From Pseudomonadota bacterium (GTDB taxonomy: Bacteria > Pseudomonadota > Alphaproteobacteria > Micropepsales > Micropepsaceae): a DNA stretch of 64,000 nt. The notes beneath the pieces are model-generated. The model did no database searches and was not told the origin of the DNA. It was given only the letters and a program-made list of their open reading frames with translations. Below are positions 1 to 7,736 of this stretch, piece by piece; within the stretch, counting starts at the first letter, position 1, and the number at the start of each line of letters is the position of its first letter. The stretch is taken from positions 41,744 through 105,743 of the forward strand of contig JAFEEQ010000016.1 in the NCBI GenBank assembly GCA_018241025.1, given 5' to 3'. Both the position numbers and the translations under genes were made by a program.

Positions 1-257
1 GCTTCCAGGATGTCCTTTCGCAGCTCCGTGAACCCTTCGCGCGCCATTTCGACGAGCAACGCTTCGTGGTTCGGAAAATGCCGATAGGGCGCCGCGTGGC
101 TCACGCCAGCCCTGCGCGCAACAGCGCGCAAACTCAGCTCTGCAAGGGATTTTTCTTCGAGAATCTGACGCGCAGCGTCGAGAAGTGCGTTGCGCAGATC
201 ACCATGATGATAGGGACGCGAACGAAGCGACGCGCCAATTGGCTCCTGATTATCCAT
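1..257 (-). CDS. TetR/AcrR family regulator, C-terminus cut by the window edge
   Basis: The first 85 residues are visible and no stop is reached. Residues about 20-70 form a TetR N-terminal helix-turn-helix: LRAVARRAGVSHAAPYRHF is a classic recognition-helix sequence, followed by NHEALL. The ATG lies 2 bp after the stop of the upstream dehydrogenase, so this is the last visible gene of the leftward marR-emrA-emrB operon. It probably encodes a dimeric, ligand-responsive repressor. The ligand domain is outside the window, so the inducer cannot be guessed. Confidence 0.85.
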   Translation of the reverse strand, partial: MDNQEPIGASLRSRPYHHGDLRNALLDAARQILEEKSLAELSLRAVARRAGVSHAAPYRHFPNHEALLVEMAREGFTELRKDILE

Positions 258-259
258 TA

Positions 260-1132
260 CTAGTTCCGCAAATTCTCCTGTCGGGCAATTAGGCTGGACG
301 TATCCCAACGCTTTCCGCCCATCTTTTCAACCTCAGCATAGAACTGATCCACCAAAGCCGTCACCGGAAGTGAAGTTCCATTCCGCCGCGCCTCCTCCAG
401 GCAGATCGCAAGATCCTTGCGCATCCACTCTACGGCGAAACCATGTCGAAATTGTCCCGACAACATACTTTGATGCCGATTCTCCATCTGCCAGGACTGC
501 GCCGCGCCTTTGGAAATAACCTCCACGACGGCCAGCGGATCGAGTCCGGCCGAGCGCGCGAAGCTCAAACCCTCGGATAAAGCCTGAATAAGCCCGGCAA
601 TGCAGATCTGATTGACCATTTTTGTGAGCTGCCCGGAACCGGCATCGCCCATGAGGCGGCATTGCCGCGCGTACACTGTCATCACTGGCTCGGCCTTCGC
701 ATATGCGGCAGGCGTCCCACCACACATTATCGTGAGCTGGCCATTCTTGGCCCCCTGCTCGCCGCCCGAAACCGGTGCATCGACAAAATGCATGCCACGG
801 CGATTCGCATCCTCAGCGAGTTCCCGTGCCAGACCGGCCGAAGCGGTGGTGTGATCGACGAAGACCGCGTCGCGGCGCATGGTGACGAAGGCGCCGTGGC
901 GACCTATCGCGACTTCGCGCACATCGTCATCGCGGCCGACGCAGGCGAATACCAGATCGGCGTTGGCTGCTGCCTCGGCCGGCGTCGGCGCCGAGTCGCC
1001 GCCATACTCGGCGACCCAGCGCTGTGCCTTTTCCCGCGTGCGATTGTAGACGACAAGGTCGTGCCCGGCGCGTTCGAGGTGGCCCGCCATCGGATAACCC
1101 ATGACACCCAGGCCGAGAAACGCGATGCGCAT
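260..1132 (-). CDS. NAD(P)-dependent 3-hydroxyisobutyrate / tartronate-semialdehyde reductase-like dehydrogenase
   Basis: The protein is 290 aa, the normal length for the beta-hydroxyacid dehydrogenase family (GarR, MmsB). GLGVMGYPMAGHL at residues 7-19 is the Rossmann nucleotide-binding signature. FVDAPVSGG near residue 120 is the substrate-binding signature, and the Lys in LTKMVNQ (about residue 170) is the expected catalytic lysine. Enzymes of this family oxidise a beta-hydroxyacid with NAD(P). The ATG at 1132 is 5 bp after the emrB stop, so it is co-transcribed with the efflux genes. The exact substrate is not evident. A longer reading of this frame starting inside emrB is not credible, because the Rossmann fold begins at this ATG. 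Confidence 0.87.
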   Translation of the reverse strand: MRIAFLGLGVMGYPMAGHLERAGHDLVVYNRTREKAQRWVAEYGGDSAPTPAEAAANADLVFACVGRDDDVREVAIGRHGAFVTMRRDAVFVDHTTASAGLARELAEDANRRGMHFVDAPVSGGEQGAKNGQLTIMCGGTPAAYAKAEPVMTVYARQCRLMGDAGSGQLTKMVNQICIAGLIQALSEGLSFARSAGLDPLAVVEVISKGAAQSWQMENRHQSMLSGQFRHGFAVEWMRKDLAICLEEARRNGTSLPVTALVDQFYAEVEKMGGKRWDTSSLIARQENLRN

Positions 1133-1137
1133 CGTGT

Positions 1138-2700
1138 CTACTCCATGACTTCCATTTCCGGCTTCGGGACGCCCGGCGCGAAAACCGGACGCTTCATCAT
1201 CCAAATGACCAGCAAAGCCGGCAGGCTGGCGTAGAACATGAACAGGAAGTCGTTCTGATAAGCAAATACCTGCGCGCGGTACATGATCTGCCCGTCCAGG
1301 TTTTGCAGCCCGAACGGCAGCTGCGGATTCATCATCATCGAGGGTGCGTTGACTGTGAGCGCGCGGTTGAAGGATGTCGCATGACCGATCATCAGCGCAT
1401 GCGCGGTCTGGATTCCGCCACCCAGCAAAGCCGTGGTGACGCTGACGCCGATCGCGCTGCCGATGTTTCGCATCAAGTTGGTCATCGCCGTGCCGTCGGT
1501 GCGCAGATGGCCCGGCAATGTGGCGAAGGCGGTGAGATTCATGGGCACGAAGACGAGCCCCATTCCGACGCCCTGGACGAAGGTCACGGTGGTGAGCCAC
1601 TGATCGCTGATCTGCGGCGTCCAGGTCGACATATCCCACATCGACCACAACATCATAGAGCAGCCCGCAGTCATCAGAACGCGCGGATCGAAGCGCAGTG
1701 CCATGCGGCCCGCGAACATCATCGCGAACATCGTTCCGAAACCGCGCGGTGCCATCAGCAGGCCGGTATCGAACACGCTGAGGCCCGCGAGATTCTGGAG
1801 GTAGGGCGGCAATAGCGCCGAGCTGGCGAGCAGAACCGCGCCGATCACGAACATCAGGATGAGACCGGAAACGAAATTTCGATCCTCGAACATCTCCATC
1901 TGAATGAACGGATTTTTTCCGAGGATGATGTGGACCAGGAAGATGTAGATCGCGACTCCGGCGATGATCGCCTCGGCGACGATCTCGGTCGAGCCGAACC
2001 AGCCCTGCCCCGTTCCGCGGTCGAGCATCAACTGAAACGTGGCCAGACCGAGAGCAAGCGCGAGGAAGCCGAACCAGTCGAAGCGCATGCCTTCGGTGCG
2101 GCCCGAGTCCTTGAAGAACAGCCAGATGCCGGCGACGGCGGCGATGCCGAACGGAACGTTGACGTAGAACACCCAGCGCCAGCTATAGGCATCGGTGAGA
2201 TAGCCGCCCAGCGTGGGCCCCAGGATCGGGCCCAGCATCACGCCCATGCCCCAGATCGCCATGATGTTTCCGCGCTTGTGCGGCGGATAGAGGTCGAGCA
2301 TCACCGCCTGACTGAGCGGCGACAGCGCGGCGCCAAAGCAACCCTGCAGCAGGCGGAACAGGATCATCTGTTCGAGCGACTGCGCCGCGCCGCACATCAT
2401 CGAGGTGATGGTGAAGCCGGCGAGCGAGACGAGCAGAAAGTTGCGCTTGCCGAACCGCGAGGCGATCCAGCCCACAGGCGCCGTCATGATCGCGGCGGCA
2501 ACGATGTAGGAGGTCAGGACCCAGGTGATCTGGTCGCGCGAGGCAGACAGCTCGCCCTGCATGTAGGGCAGCGCCACGTTTGCGATCGTGGAGTCGAGCG
2601 CCTGCATGAGCGTGCCGGCCATCGACGCGCCGAGCACGATCCAGAGCTCGAGCTTGCTCTCGTAGGAGTCGGCCGTGTGAACGATGGCCTGCGCGCGCAA
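1138..2700 (-). CDS. emrB: DHA2-family MFS drug:H+ antiporter (EmrB/QacA type)
   Basis: The 520-aa protein has about 14 hydrophobic segments, as in EmrB. Diagnostic stretches are ALDSTIANVALPYM in helix 1 (the DHA2 motif D1), ASRFGKRNF in the loop 2-3 motif A, and GPILGPTLGG in helix 5 (motif C, antiporter). In this family the inner-membrane pump exports hydrophobic compounds against protons, working with an EmrA adaptor and a TolC-type outer-membrane channel. The emrA gene is 15 bp upstream. No TolC homologue is in the window, so the channel must be supplied from elsewhere. Confidence 0.93.
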   Translation of the reverse strand: MRAQAIVHTADSYESKLELWIVLGASMAGTLMQALDSTIANVALPYMQGELSASRDQITWVLTSYIVAAAIMTAPVGWIASRFGKRNFLLVSLAGFTITSMMCGAAQSLEQMILFRLLQGCFGAALSPLSQAVMLDLYPPHKRGNIMAIWGMGVMLGPILGPTLGGYLTDAYSWRWVFYVNVPFGIAAVAGIWLFFKDSGRTEGMRFDWFGFLALALGLATFQLMLDRGTGQGWFGSTEIVAEAIIAGVAIYIFLVHIILGKNPFIQMEMFEDRNFVSGLILMFVIGAVLLASSALLPPYLQNLAGLSVFDTGLLMAPRGFGTMFAMMFAGRMALRFDPRVLMTAGCSMMLWSMWDMSTWTPQISDQWLTTVTFVQGVGMGLVFVPMNLTAFATLPGHLRTDGTAMTNLMRNIGSAIGVSVTTALLGGGIQTAHALMIGHATSFNRALTVNAPSMMMNPQLPFGLQNLDGQIMYRAQVFAYQNDFLFMFYASLPALLVIWMMKRPVFAPGVPKPEMEVME

Positions 2701-2715
2701 GGCGATATTCCTTCG

Positions 2716-3855
2716 CTATTCGCCGCTCAGCATGCGATTCCAGCGGCGCTTGCCCGTGTCGATCGAGATGCTCGCGCTCATGCCGGCGCGCAGCGTCGCC
2801 TTCGGACAATTCCCGCCGGTGATCTTCACGCGCGTCGGAATGCGCTGCACGACCTTGACCCAGTTGCCGCTCGCATTCTCGGACGGCAGCGGCGAGAAGG
2901 CAGAGTCGCTGGCCGCAGCGACCGCATCGACAGTTCCGGTCCATGTGCAGCTTGGATAGGTGTCGACGGTGATTTCGACGGGGTTGCCATCGCGGACATA
3001 GGTGAGATCGGTTTCCTTCATGTTGGCCGAGACCCAGACATCCGTGTTCGAGACGAGACCCACCGCGCTGGTGGTCGAGAAGGCACTCATCGCGGAGATC
3101 ACGAGCGTTCCCGGCTGCAGCGAGTCGACTTCACCGACGGTGCCGTCGAACGGCGCGCGCACGACGGTGTGCGCGAGCTGCCGTTCCGCTTCATCGAGAT
3201 TGGCCTGCGCCTGGAGATAGGCAGGCGTCTTTTCCGCCGGCAGGTTGGGATCGCCGTTCAGCTTGGCGAGCGTGGTCGCGGCAGACGATTTCAGCGAGTT
3301 CAGCGTGGCCTGTGCCGCGGCGAGATCGAGGCGGGCCTGATCGGCCTGCGAGCGCGAGATCGCGTTCTGGCGGGCCAGCGCGGCCATGCGGTTGTTGGTA
3401 AGGGCCGCAAGATTGACCTGTGCCTGCTGCGCGGCGACCTGGCCGAGGATGGTGTGATACGTCGCACGTGTCGATTCCGCGTCCTGCACGGCCTGCGCCA
3501 AGGCTGCGCGCGCATTGGCGACGGCAATCTGGAAGGGATGCGGATCGAGGCGGAAGAGGATATCGCCCTTCTTCACGACCTGGCCCTCGCGGACATTGAC
3601 CTCTTTCACCAGGCCCGAAACGTCGGTCGAGACCATCAGTTTGGCGGCATGGACATAGGCGTCGTCGGTCGACACATAGCGTCCTCCGGTCAGCCAGAAG
3701 AAAGCGACGAGGGCCGCGACGATGCCGGCGCCCCAGATCATCAGTACACGGCGCAGACGCGCCTTGTCGGACCAAAGACCCGTGGCCCAGTCGCGGATGC
3801 GGGTGCCCAGCCCCGGCACGGGGTAATCGACGGAATCGGTGCGTGTCGCGGACAT
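2716..3855 (-). CDS. emrA: HlyD/EmrA-family membrane fusion protein
   Basis: The 379-aa protein has a short cytoplasmic N-terminus and one transmembrane helix (about residues 35-55, WGAGIVAALVAFFWL). These are followed by a biotinyl-lipoyl half motif (VSGLVKEVNVREGQVVKKGD), an alpha-helical hairpin rich in Ala and Gln (residues 110-200), the second half motif (APFDGTVGEVDSLQPG) and a beta-barrel domain. It bridges the EmrB pump and an outer-membrane channel across the periplasm. The ATG at 3855 is chosen because the longer frame upstream overlaps marR and carries no EmrA-like sequence. It lies 8 bp downstream of marR. Confidence 0.93.
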   Translation of the reverse strand: MSATRTDSVDYPVPGLGTRIRDWATGLWSDKARLRRVLMIWGAGIVAALVAFFWLTGGRYVSTDDAYVHAAKLMVSTDVSGLVKEVNVREGQVVKKGDILFRLDPHPFQIAVANARAALAQAVQDAESTRATYHTILGQVAAQQAQVNLAALTNNRMAALARQNAISRSQADQARLDLAAAQATLNSLKSSAATTLAKLNGDPNLPAEKTPAYLQAQANLDEAERQLAHTVVRAPFDGTVGEVDSLQPGTLVISAMSAFSTTSAVGLVSNTDVWVSANMKETDLTYVRDGNPVEITVDTYPSCTWTGTVDAVAAASDSAFSPLPSENASGNWVKVVQRIPTRVKITGGNCPKATLRAGMSASISIDTGKRRWNRMLSGE

Positions 3856-3863
3856 GTTCTGAA

Positions 3864-4334
3864 CTACTCCCCGGCTTGAACGAACTGGTCGCCGGTTGTT
3901 GCTTCGTTGGTGAGATTTTCTTTCATCGTGAGCAGCGCATCGATGACGATGTCGCGCGTCTTCTGGTCCAGACCCTCGGTGATACGCTCGTTCATCGACT
4001 CGCGTTCCAGGGTGATGGCTTCGAGAATGGGTTTTGCCGCCGGCAGAAGATGCAGGCGGCGGATGCGGCGGTCGGAGGGGTCGTTGCGCCGCTCGACCAG
4101 ACCGCGGGCCTCCAGACGGTCGACCAGCCGGCCCACCGTGATCGGCTCGACTTCGCAGATCGCCGCCATCTCGTTCTGCGACATGCCGGGCTGGCGATCG
4201 AGGCGGGAGAGAATGACCCACTGGGCGCGCGTCATGGCGTGGCTCGCCCGCGCCTTCTGGTCGAAGCGGGTGCGAAGCATGCGTGCCACATCGTGCAGGA
4301 CGATCAGCAGGTCGCGGTCGAGTGATTGCTGCAT
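3864..4334 (-). CDS. MarR-family repressor of the emrAB operon
   Basis: The 156-aa protein has the MarR winged helix: MTRAQWVILSRLDRQPGMSQ leads into the recognition helix EPITVGRLVDRLEARGLVER and the wing DPSDRRIRRLHL. MarR proteins bind palindromes as dimers and release DNA when they bind small aromatic or lipophilic compounds. As the first gene of marR-emrA-emrB and directly preceded by a palindrome at 4361-4386, it is almost certainly the autoregulated local repressor, by analogy to EmrR. Confidence 0.92.
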   Translation of the reverse strand: MQQSLDRDLLIVLHDVARMLRTRFDQKARASHAMTRAQWVILSRLDRQPGMSQNEMAAICEVEPITVGRLVDRLEARGLVERRNDPSDRRIRRLHLLPAAKPILEAITLERESMNERITEGLDQKTRDIVIDALLTMKENLTNEATTGDQFVQAGE

Positions 4335-4360
4335 TGCGGCAGCCCTGTCTCCTAAGCCCC

Positions 4361-4386
4361 GATAACATAAGCAGCGTTATATTATC
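4361..4386. promoter_or_regulatory. Palindromic operator upstream of marR-emrAB
   Basis: The arms are GATAACATAA (4361-4370) and TTATATTATC (4377-4386), complementary at 9 of 10 positions around a 6-bp GC-rich centre. The palindrome lies 27 bp upstream of the marR start codon, in an AT-rich island unlike its surroundings. Position and symmetry fit a MarR dimer site overlapping the promoter. This is inferred; no footprint exists. Confidence 0.6.
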
Positions 4387-4409
4387 AGACAAGACCTTAA
4401 GCTGGCTTC

Positions 4410-4781
4410 CTAATCGGTTTTTTGCGGACCGTGCGCGCGGGGGGGGGGCGCCAGATGCCCCGTCAGGGCCGCTAGATGGCGGCCGGAAGCCTTGGTTGCC
4501 GCCGCTTCCAGGCCTCGATAGGCACCAATAACCGCTCGCCCAGACGGGGTCAGGATCGCCCCTCCACCAGCCTTACCGCCGGTCGCTGTTGTCACAAGCG
4601 CTTCCCCAAAGGTCTCGGAGAGGGATTTGAGCAGGAGCCAGGCCTGGCGGTAGCTCATCTTCATGCCGGTGGCGGCTTTGCGGATCGATCCGGTTTCGGC
4701 AATCAGTTCCAGGAGGCGCACCTTGCCGGGGCCGAGCGCGGCGCCGTTGCCGAAGTCCACGCGAATCGTAAGCCGAGCCAT
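4410..4781 (-). CDS. ModE-like winged-helix (LysR-type HTH) regulator without molybdate domains
   Basis: The 123-aa protein matches the N-terminal DNA-binding domain of ModE: GPGKVRLLELIAETGSIRKA, then AATGMKMSYRQAWLLL and the wing GGKAGGGAILTPSG. The C-terminal TOBE/molbindin domains of full-length ModE are absent, as in many short alphaproteobacterial homologues. ModE proteins regulate molybdate uptake, but no mod genes are adjacent, so the target is unknown. The last codons cover a run of 10 G (4439-4448), so the C-terminal tail is prone to slippage or sequencing error. Confidence 0.8.
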   Translation of the reverse strand: MARLTIRVDFGNGAALGPGKVRLLELIAETGSIRKAATGMKMSYRQAWLLLKSLSETFGEALVTTATGGKAGGGAILTPSGRAVIGAYRGLEAAATKASGRHLAALTGHLAPPPRAHGPQKTD

Positions 4782-4812
4782 GCGGCGACTTTGCGCCCCT
4801 GCCCCAAAGCAA

Positions 4813-4838
4813 CAAGGGCGGAGTTGCCTCCGCCCTTG
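4813..4838 (-). terminator. Hairpin terminator downstream of pstS
   Basis: An 11-bp perfect stem (CAAGGGCGGAG with CTCCGCCCTTG) has a GCAA tetraloop when read on the minus strand and is followed by TTGCTTT. It lies 27 bp past the pstS stop. The T-tract is weak but the stem is strong. Confidence 0.65.
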
Positions 4839-4865
4839 CGCTTGAAGGCATTCAAGGGTGGGGAA

Positions 4866-5897
4866 TTACATTCCCGAGCCCTGTATCTGATGCCAGCTGC
4901 CTTCGATCGCCTTCACGGCAACCTCGGGAAGCGGGACATAGTCGAGGCCGAGGGCAAGGCTGTCGCCGTTGGCGTAGGCCCACTTGAAGAACTTCAACAC
5001 CTCGGCAGTCGCCGCCGGATCGACCGGCTGCTTGTAGACGAGGATGTAGGTCGTCGCCGAGATCGGCCACGACGCGTCGCCCGGCTGGTCGACGAGGATG
5101 ATGTAGAAGCCATTGCCGGCGGCGGCGGACCAATCGGCACCGGCGGCGGCGGCCTTGAAGGCATCCGCGGTCGGCGACACGGTCTTGCCCGCCTTGTTGA
5201 TCATGCGCACATAGGTCAGGTGGTTCTGCTTGGCATAAGCGTATTCGACATAGCCGATCGAACCACCGGTCTGCGCAACGTTGCCGGCGACGCCTTCGTT
5301 GCCCTTGGCGCCGATGCCGACGGGCCAGTCGACGGCCGTAGCAGCACCGACATTGGACTTCCAGTCGCCGCCGATGCGCGAGAGGAAGGTGGTGAAGATG
5401 AAGGTGGTGCCCGATCCGTCCGAGCGATGGACGACCGCGATCGCCTGGCTCGGCAGATTGACGCCGGGGTTGAGCTTCTTGATGGCCGGATCGTCCCAGC
5501 GCGAGATCTTGCCCTGGTAGATCGCGGCCAGCGTCGCACCGTCGAGCACCATCTGGCCCGGCGCGATGCCCTTCACGTTGATCACCGGCACGACGCCGCC
5601 GATCACGGTGGGGAATTGCGCAAGTCCGGCGGCGTCGAGTTGCGCCTTGGTGAGCGGGGCATCGGTCGCGCCGAAGGTGACAGTCTTGGCCTTGATCTGG
5701 GCGATACCGCCGCCCGAACCGATGGCCTGGTAGTTCAGGCCGACGCCGGATTGTCCCTTATAGGTCGTCGCCCACTTGGCGTAGACCGGAGCCGGGAATG
5801 TAGCGCCGGCGCCCGAGATGTCGGCTGCGATCGCTGCCGAAGCGGCGAGAGCGAGACCGGCGAGCGCGCCAGCGATCGTCTTCATGGAAAAGTTCAT
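4866..5897 (-). CDS. pstS: Phosphate ABC transporter substrate-binding protein PstS
   Basis: The 343-aa protein has a Sec signal peptide ([20 protein letters not shown], cut after AIAA). It then shows the PstS phosphate-loop sequences: [38 protein letters not shown], and [18 protein letters not shown] (residues about 165-182, the SGTT phosphate-binding Ser/Thr). It captures inorganic phosphate in the periplasm for PstCAB, which is not encoded here. The ATG at 5897 is preceded by AGAGGA at good spacing. The gene follows the porin by 63 bp on the same strand, with no other promoter evident. Confidence 0.93.
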   Translation of the reverse strand: MNFSMKTIAGALAGLALAASAAIAADISGAGATFPAPVYAKWATTYKGQSGVGLNYQAIGSGGGIAQIKAKTVTFGATDAPLTKAQLDAAGLAQFPTVIGGVVPVINVKGIAPGQMVLDGATLAAIYQGKISRWDDPAIKKLNPGVNLPSQAIAVVHRSDGSGTTFIFTTFLSRIGGDWKSNVGAATAVDWPVGIGAKGNEGVAGNVAQTGGSIGYVEYAYAKQNHLTYVRMINKAGKTVSPTADAFKAAAAGADWSAAAGNGFYIILVDQPGDASWPISATTYILVYKQPVDPAATAEVLKFFKWAYANGDSLALGLDYVPLPEVAVKAIEGSWHQIQGSGM

Positions 5898-5915
5898 ATC
5901 GTCCTCTTTACACTT

Positions 5916-5932
5916 GGGAAGCTGCGCTTCCC
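5916..5932. other. Short hairpin between the porin and pstS
   Basis: GGGAAGC and GCTTCCC form a perfect 7-bp stem with a 3-nt loop in the 63-bp spacer. No T-run follows it on the minus strand, so it is more likely an mRNA-processing or partial attenuation structure than a terminator. Confidence 0.4.
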
Positions 5933-5960
5933 GGGTTGTGCCCCAATCGGAAGCGAAGGA

Positions 5961-7523
5961 TCAGTTCGCGAACTGCACCCGGACGCCGACGATGTTGATG
6001 TCCTGGCGATCGCGGTGCGGCAGGGCGAAGGTGCCCTTGTCGACATGCACGATATTGTCGTCGAGCATGACGCGCACATTGCGGTTCAGGTACCAGTTGA
6101 GCGCGATGGCGACGATGCTTTCGCGGCCACCGAAGACGCCATTCGCGGCGCTTCCGGTGTTCCAGTTGAGGTTGGTGTCGCTGTAACGCACCGCCAGTTC
6201 CCAGGCGCCCCACGAATCGCCATCGAGCGAGAAGGGCCGTGACGGGACCGGAGCCTGGAAGCCGCCAGTCTCGTTGTTGAGTGCCGAGGTCGTGTAGGAC
6301 TTCGTCTCGCCCGTAATGATCCACGAGCCTTCGACGTACCAACCCGAAAAGCTCGGATGATCTTTCACGATCGGGCTGCCGGCCGCGATCGCACGATCGA
6401 CCGAGAAGCTGGCGTATTCGCCGCCGAGGAAGAAGTTCTCCCAGTTGCCGCCGAGATCGATGGCCCACATGTCGGCCGTCTTGGCATTGATGCCGCCGGT
6501 CGAGATCAGGCGGGTGCCGTCGACGCGGATTTCGGGACGGTCCTGGAGGTTGATGTTCTGGCCGCCGCCGTTCACCGCCGGAGTCGAGCCAGTGTAGAAG
6601 ACATGCGCACCGCTGGCGCCCAACGAGACGTTGGAGATGCCGTTGGTCCAGAGGCGCTGCGAGACGCGGCCGAGGAGCTGGCTCTTCTCGTCACCGCCAT
6701 TGCCGTGGTTCGCGGCCGAACCGGTCTTGTCGCCGGTATACATGACCGTGAGGGCGAGATTGTCGCCGGCCCAGAGGGTGTCGGTGCGGGCCCAACCGAT
6801 CTCAATGCCGCGGCGCGAGTCGCCGGCGCCGAAGGCGTCGGCCGCGATGTTGTCGATTTCCGGACGCTCCAGGAAGATCAGCGCCGCCGAGGAGGTCGTG
6901 CCTTCGAACATGAAGGCCGGCTCGATGATGCCGACATTGATGTGCGTATTGGCGATGCCGGTGTACGAGATCACGGCCTTGTTCAGCAGCGGATCGCCTT
7001 CACCCGAAGCCGGGACGCCGCCGGCATTTGCGCTGCCGCCGTTCGAGCCGCCGAGGTTCAGACGGAGTTCATAGGAGAAATCCTTGTAAGCCTTGCCTTC
7101 GATGCCGAGATAGGCGCGGCGGACGACGGCGCCGCTCGACAGGTCGCGCGGACCCGCGAAGCCGGCGGGATGCGTCGAGTCCTGCATGAAGTTCGCGAAG
7201 TCGCTCTGGAAGCGTGCGCGGATCGACATGGTGAAGCGACCGTCGCCCGACTTGATCGTCGGACGGCCGTTGTCGAACGACCATGTGACGTCGTTGAAGC
7301 TTTGCTCCAAACCCGACAGGCGATTGTGATCGGCGACGCGGCGATCCTGCTCGGCAGCCAGTTCGGCTTCGAGCGCATCGATGCGCGCGGCGAGTTCGGC
7401 GTTGGACGGACCCGACGCGGATGGCGACGGATCGGACGGCGTCGATTTTGCGAAGCCCGCACCGGTGGACGCGAACAAGGCGACGGCAGCAACCGTCGCC
7501 AGCAGATATGTCTTCCCCTTCAT
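5961..7523 (-). CDS. Phosphate-selective porin (OprO/OprP family)
   Basis: The 520-aa protein has a signal peptide (LLATVAAVALFASTGAGFA) and a short coiled segment (AELAARIDALEAELAAEQDR, residues about 45-65) typical of trimeric porins. The rest is a long series of amphipathic beta strands, opening with the OprP-type start WSFDNGRPTIKSGDGRFTMS. A terminal Phe is nearly present (VRVQFAN). OprP-type porins form outer-membrane anion channels for phosphate. Pairing with pstS and an upstream PhoB-like repeat support phosphate starvation control. The start at 7523 has AGAGGGTTCC upstream. Confidence 0.87.
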   Translation of the reverse strand: MKGKTYLLATVAAVALFASTGAGFAKSTPSDPSPSASGPSNAELAARIDALEAELAAEQDRRVADHNRLSGLEQSFNDVTWSFDNGRPTIKSGDGRFTMSIRARFQSDFANFMQDSTHPAGFAGPRDLSSGAVVRRAYLGIEGKAYKDFSYELRLNLGGSNGGSANAGGVPASGEGDPLLNKAVISYTGIANTHINVGIIEPAFMFEGTTSSAALIFLERPEIDNIAADAFGAGDSRRGIEIGWARTDTLWAGDNLALTVMYTGDKTGSAANHGNGGDEKSQLLGRVSQRLWTNGISNVSLGASGAHVFYTGSTPAVNGGGQNINLQDRPEIRVDGTRLISTGGINAKTADMWAIDLGGNWENFFLGGEYASFSVDRAIAAGSPIVKDHPSFSGWYVEGSWIITGETKSYTTSALNNETGGFQAPVPSRPFSLDGDSWGAWELAVRYSDTNLNWNTGSAANGVFGGRESIVAIALNWYLNRNVRVMLDDNIVHVDKGTFALPHRDRQDINIVGVRVQFAN

Positions 7524-7600
7524 GGAACCCTCTTTGCAAATGGCCTGCGAAGGGTTCGCCGGAAACGCCGCGCCCTATCGCCGGCGCGATGAATCCCAGT

Positions 7601-7644
7601 CGGTCACGAAGGACGCGTGACACAATCACGAAGCTATTGTGACA
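7601..7644 (-). promoter_or_regulatory. Tandem 22-bp repeats resembling a Pho box
   Basis: On the minus strand two adjacent 22-bp units share TGTCAC-N5-CTTCGTGA-N2-G (15 of 22 positions identical). PhoB binds 22-bp units made of two 11-bp repeats containing TGTCA, so sequence and spacing fit. The repeats end 77 bp upstream of the porin start codon, consistent with an activator site for the porin-pstS unit. Confidence 0.5.
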
Positions 7645-7736
7645 GTGTAATCATCCAATTGAATCAGATATCTATGAGTTGCCGACGTGCAACTGAGCCT
7701 GAAAATGCACGTGATCGACACTCAGGGGAACCGCCA

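Noticed and set aside
1930..3879. A 649-codon open frame on the plus strand opposite emrAB
   Set aside because: High-GC antisense shadow: its composition is extremely rich in Arg, Asp, Gly and Glu with no domain. The real genes are on the minus strand with full motifs.
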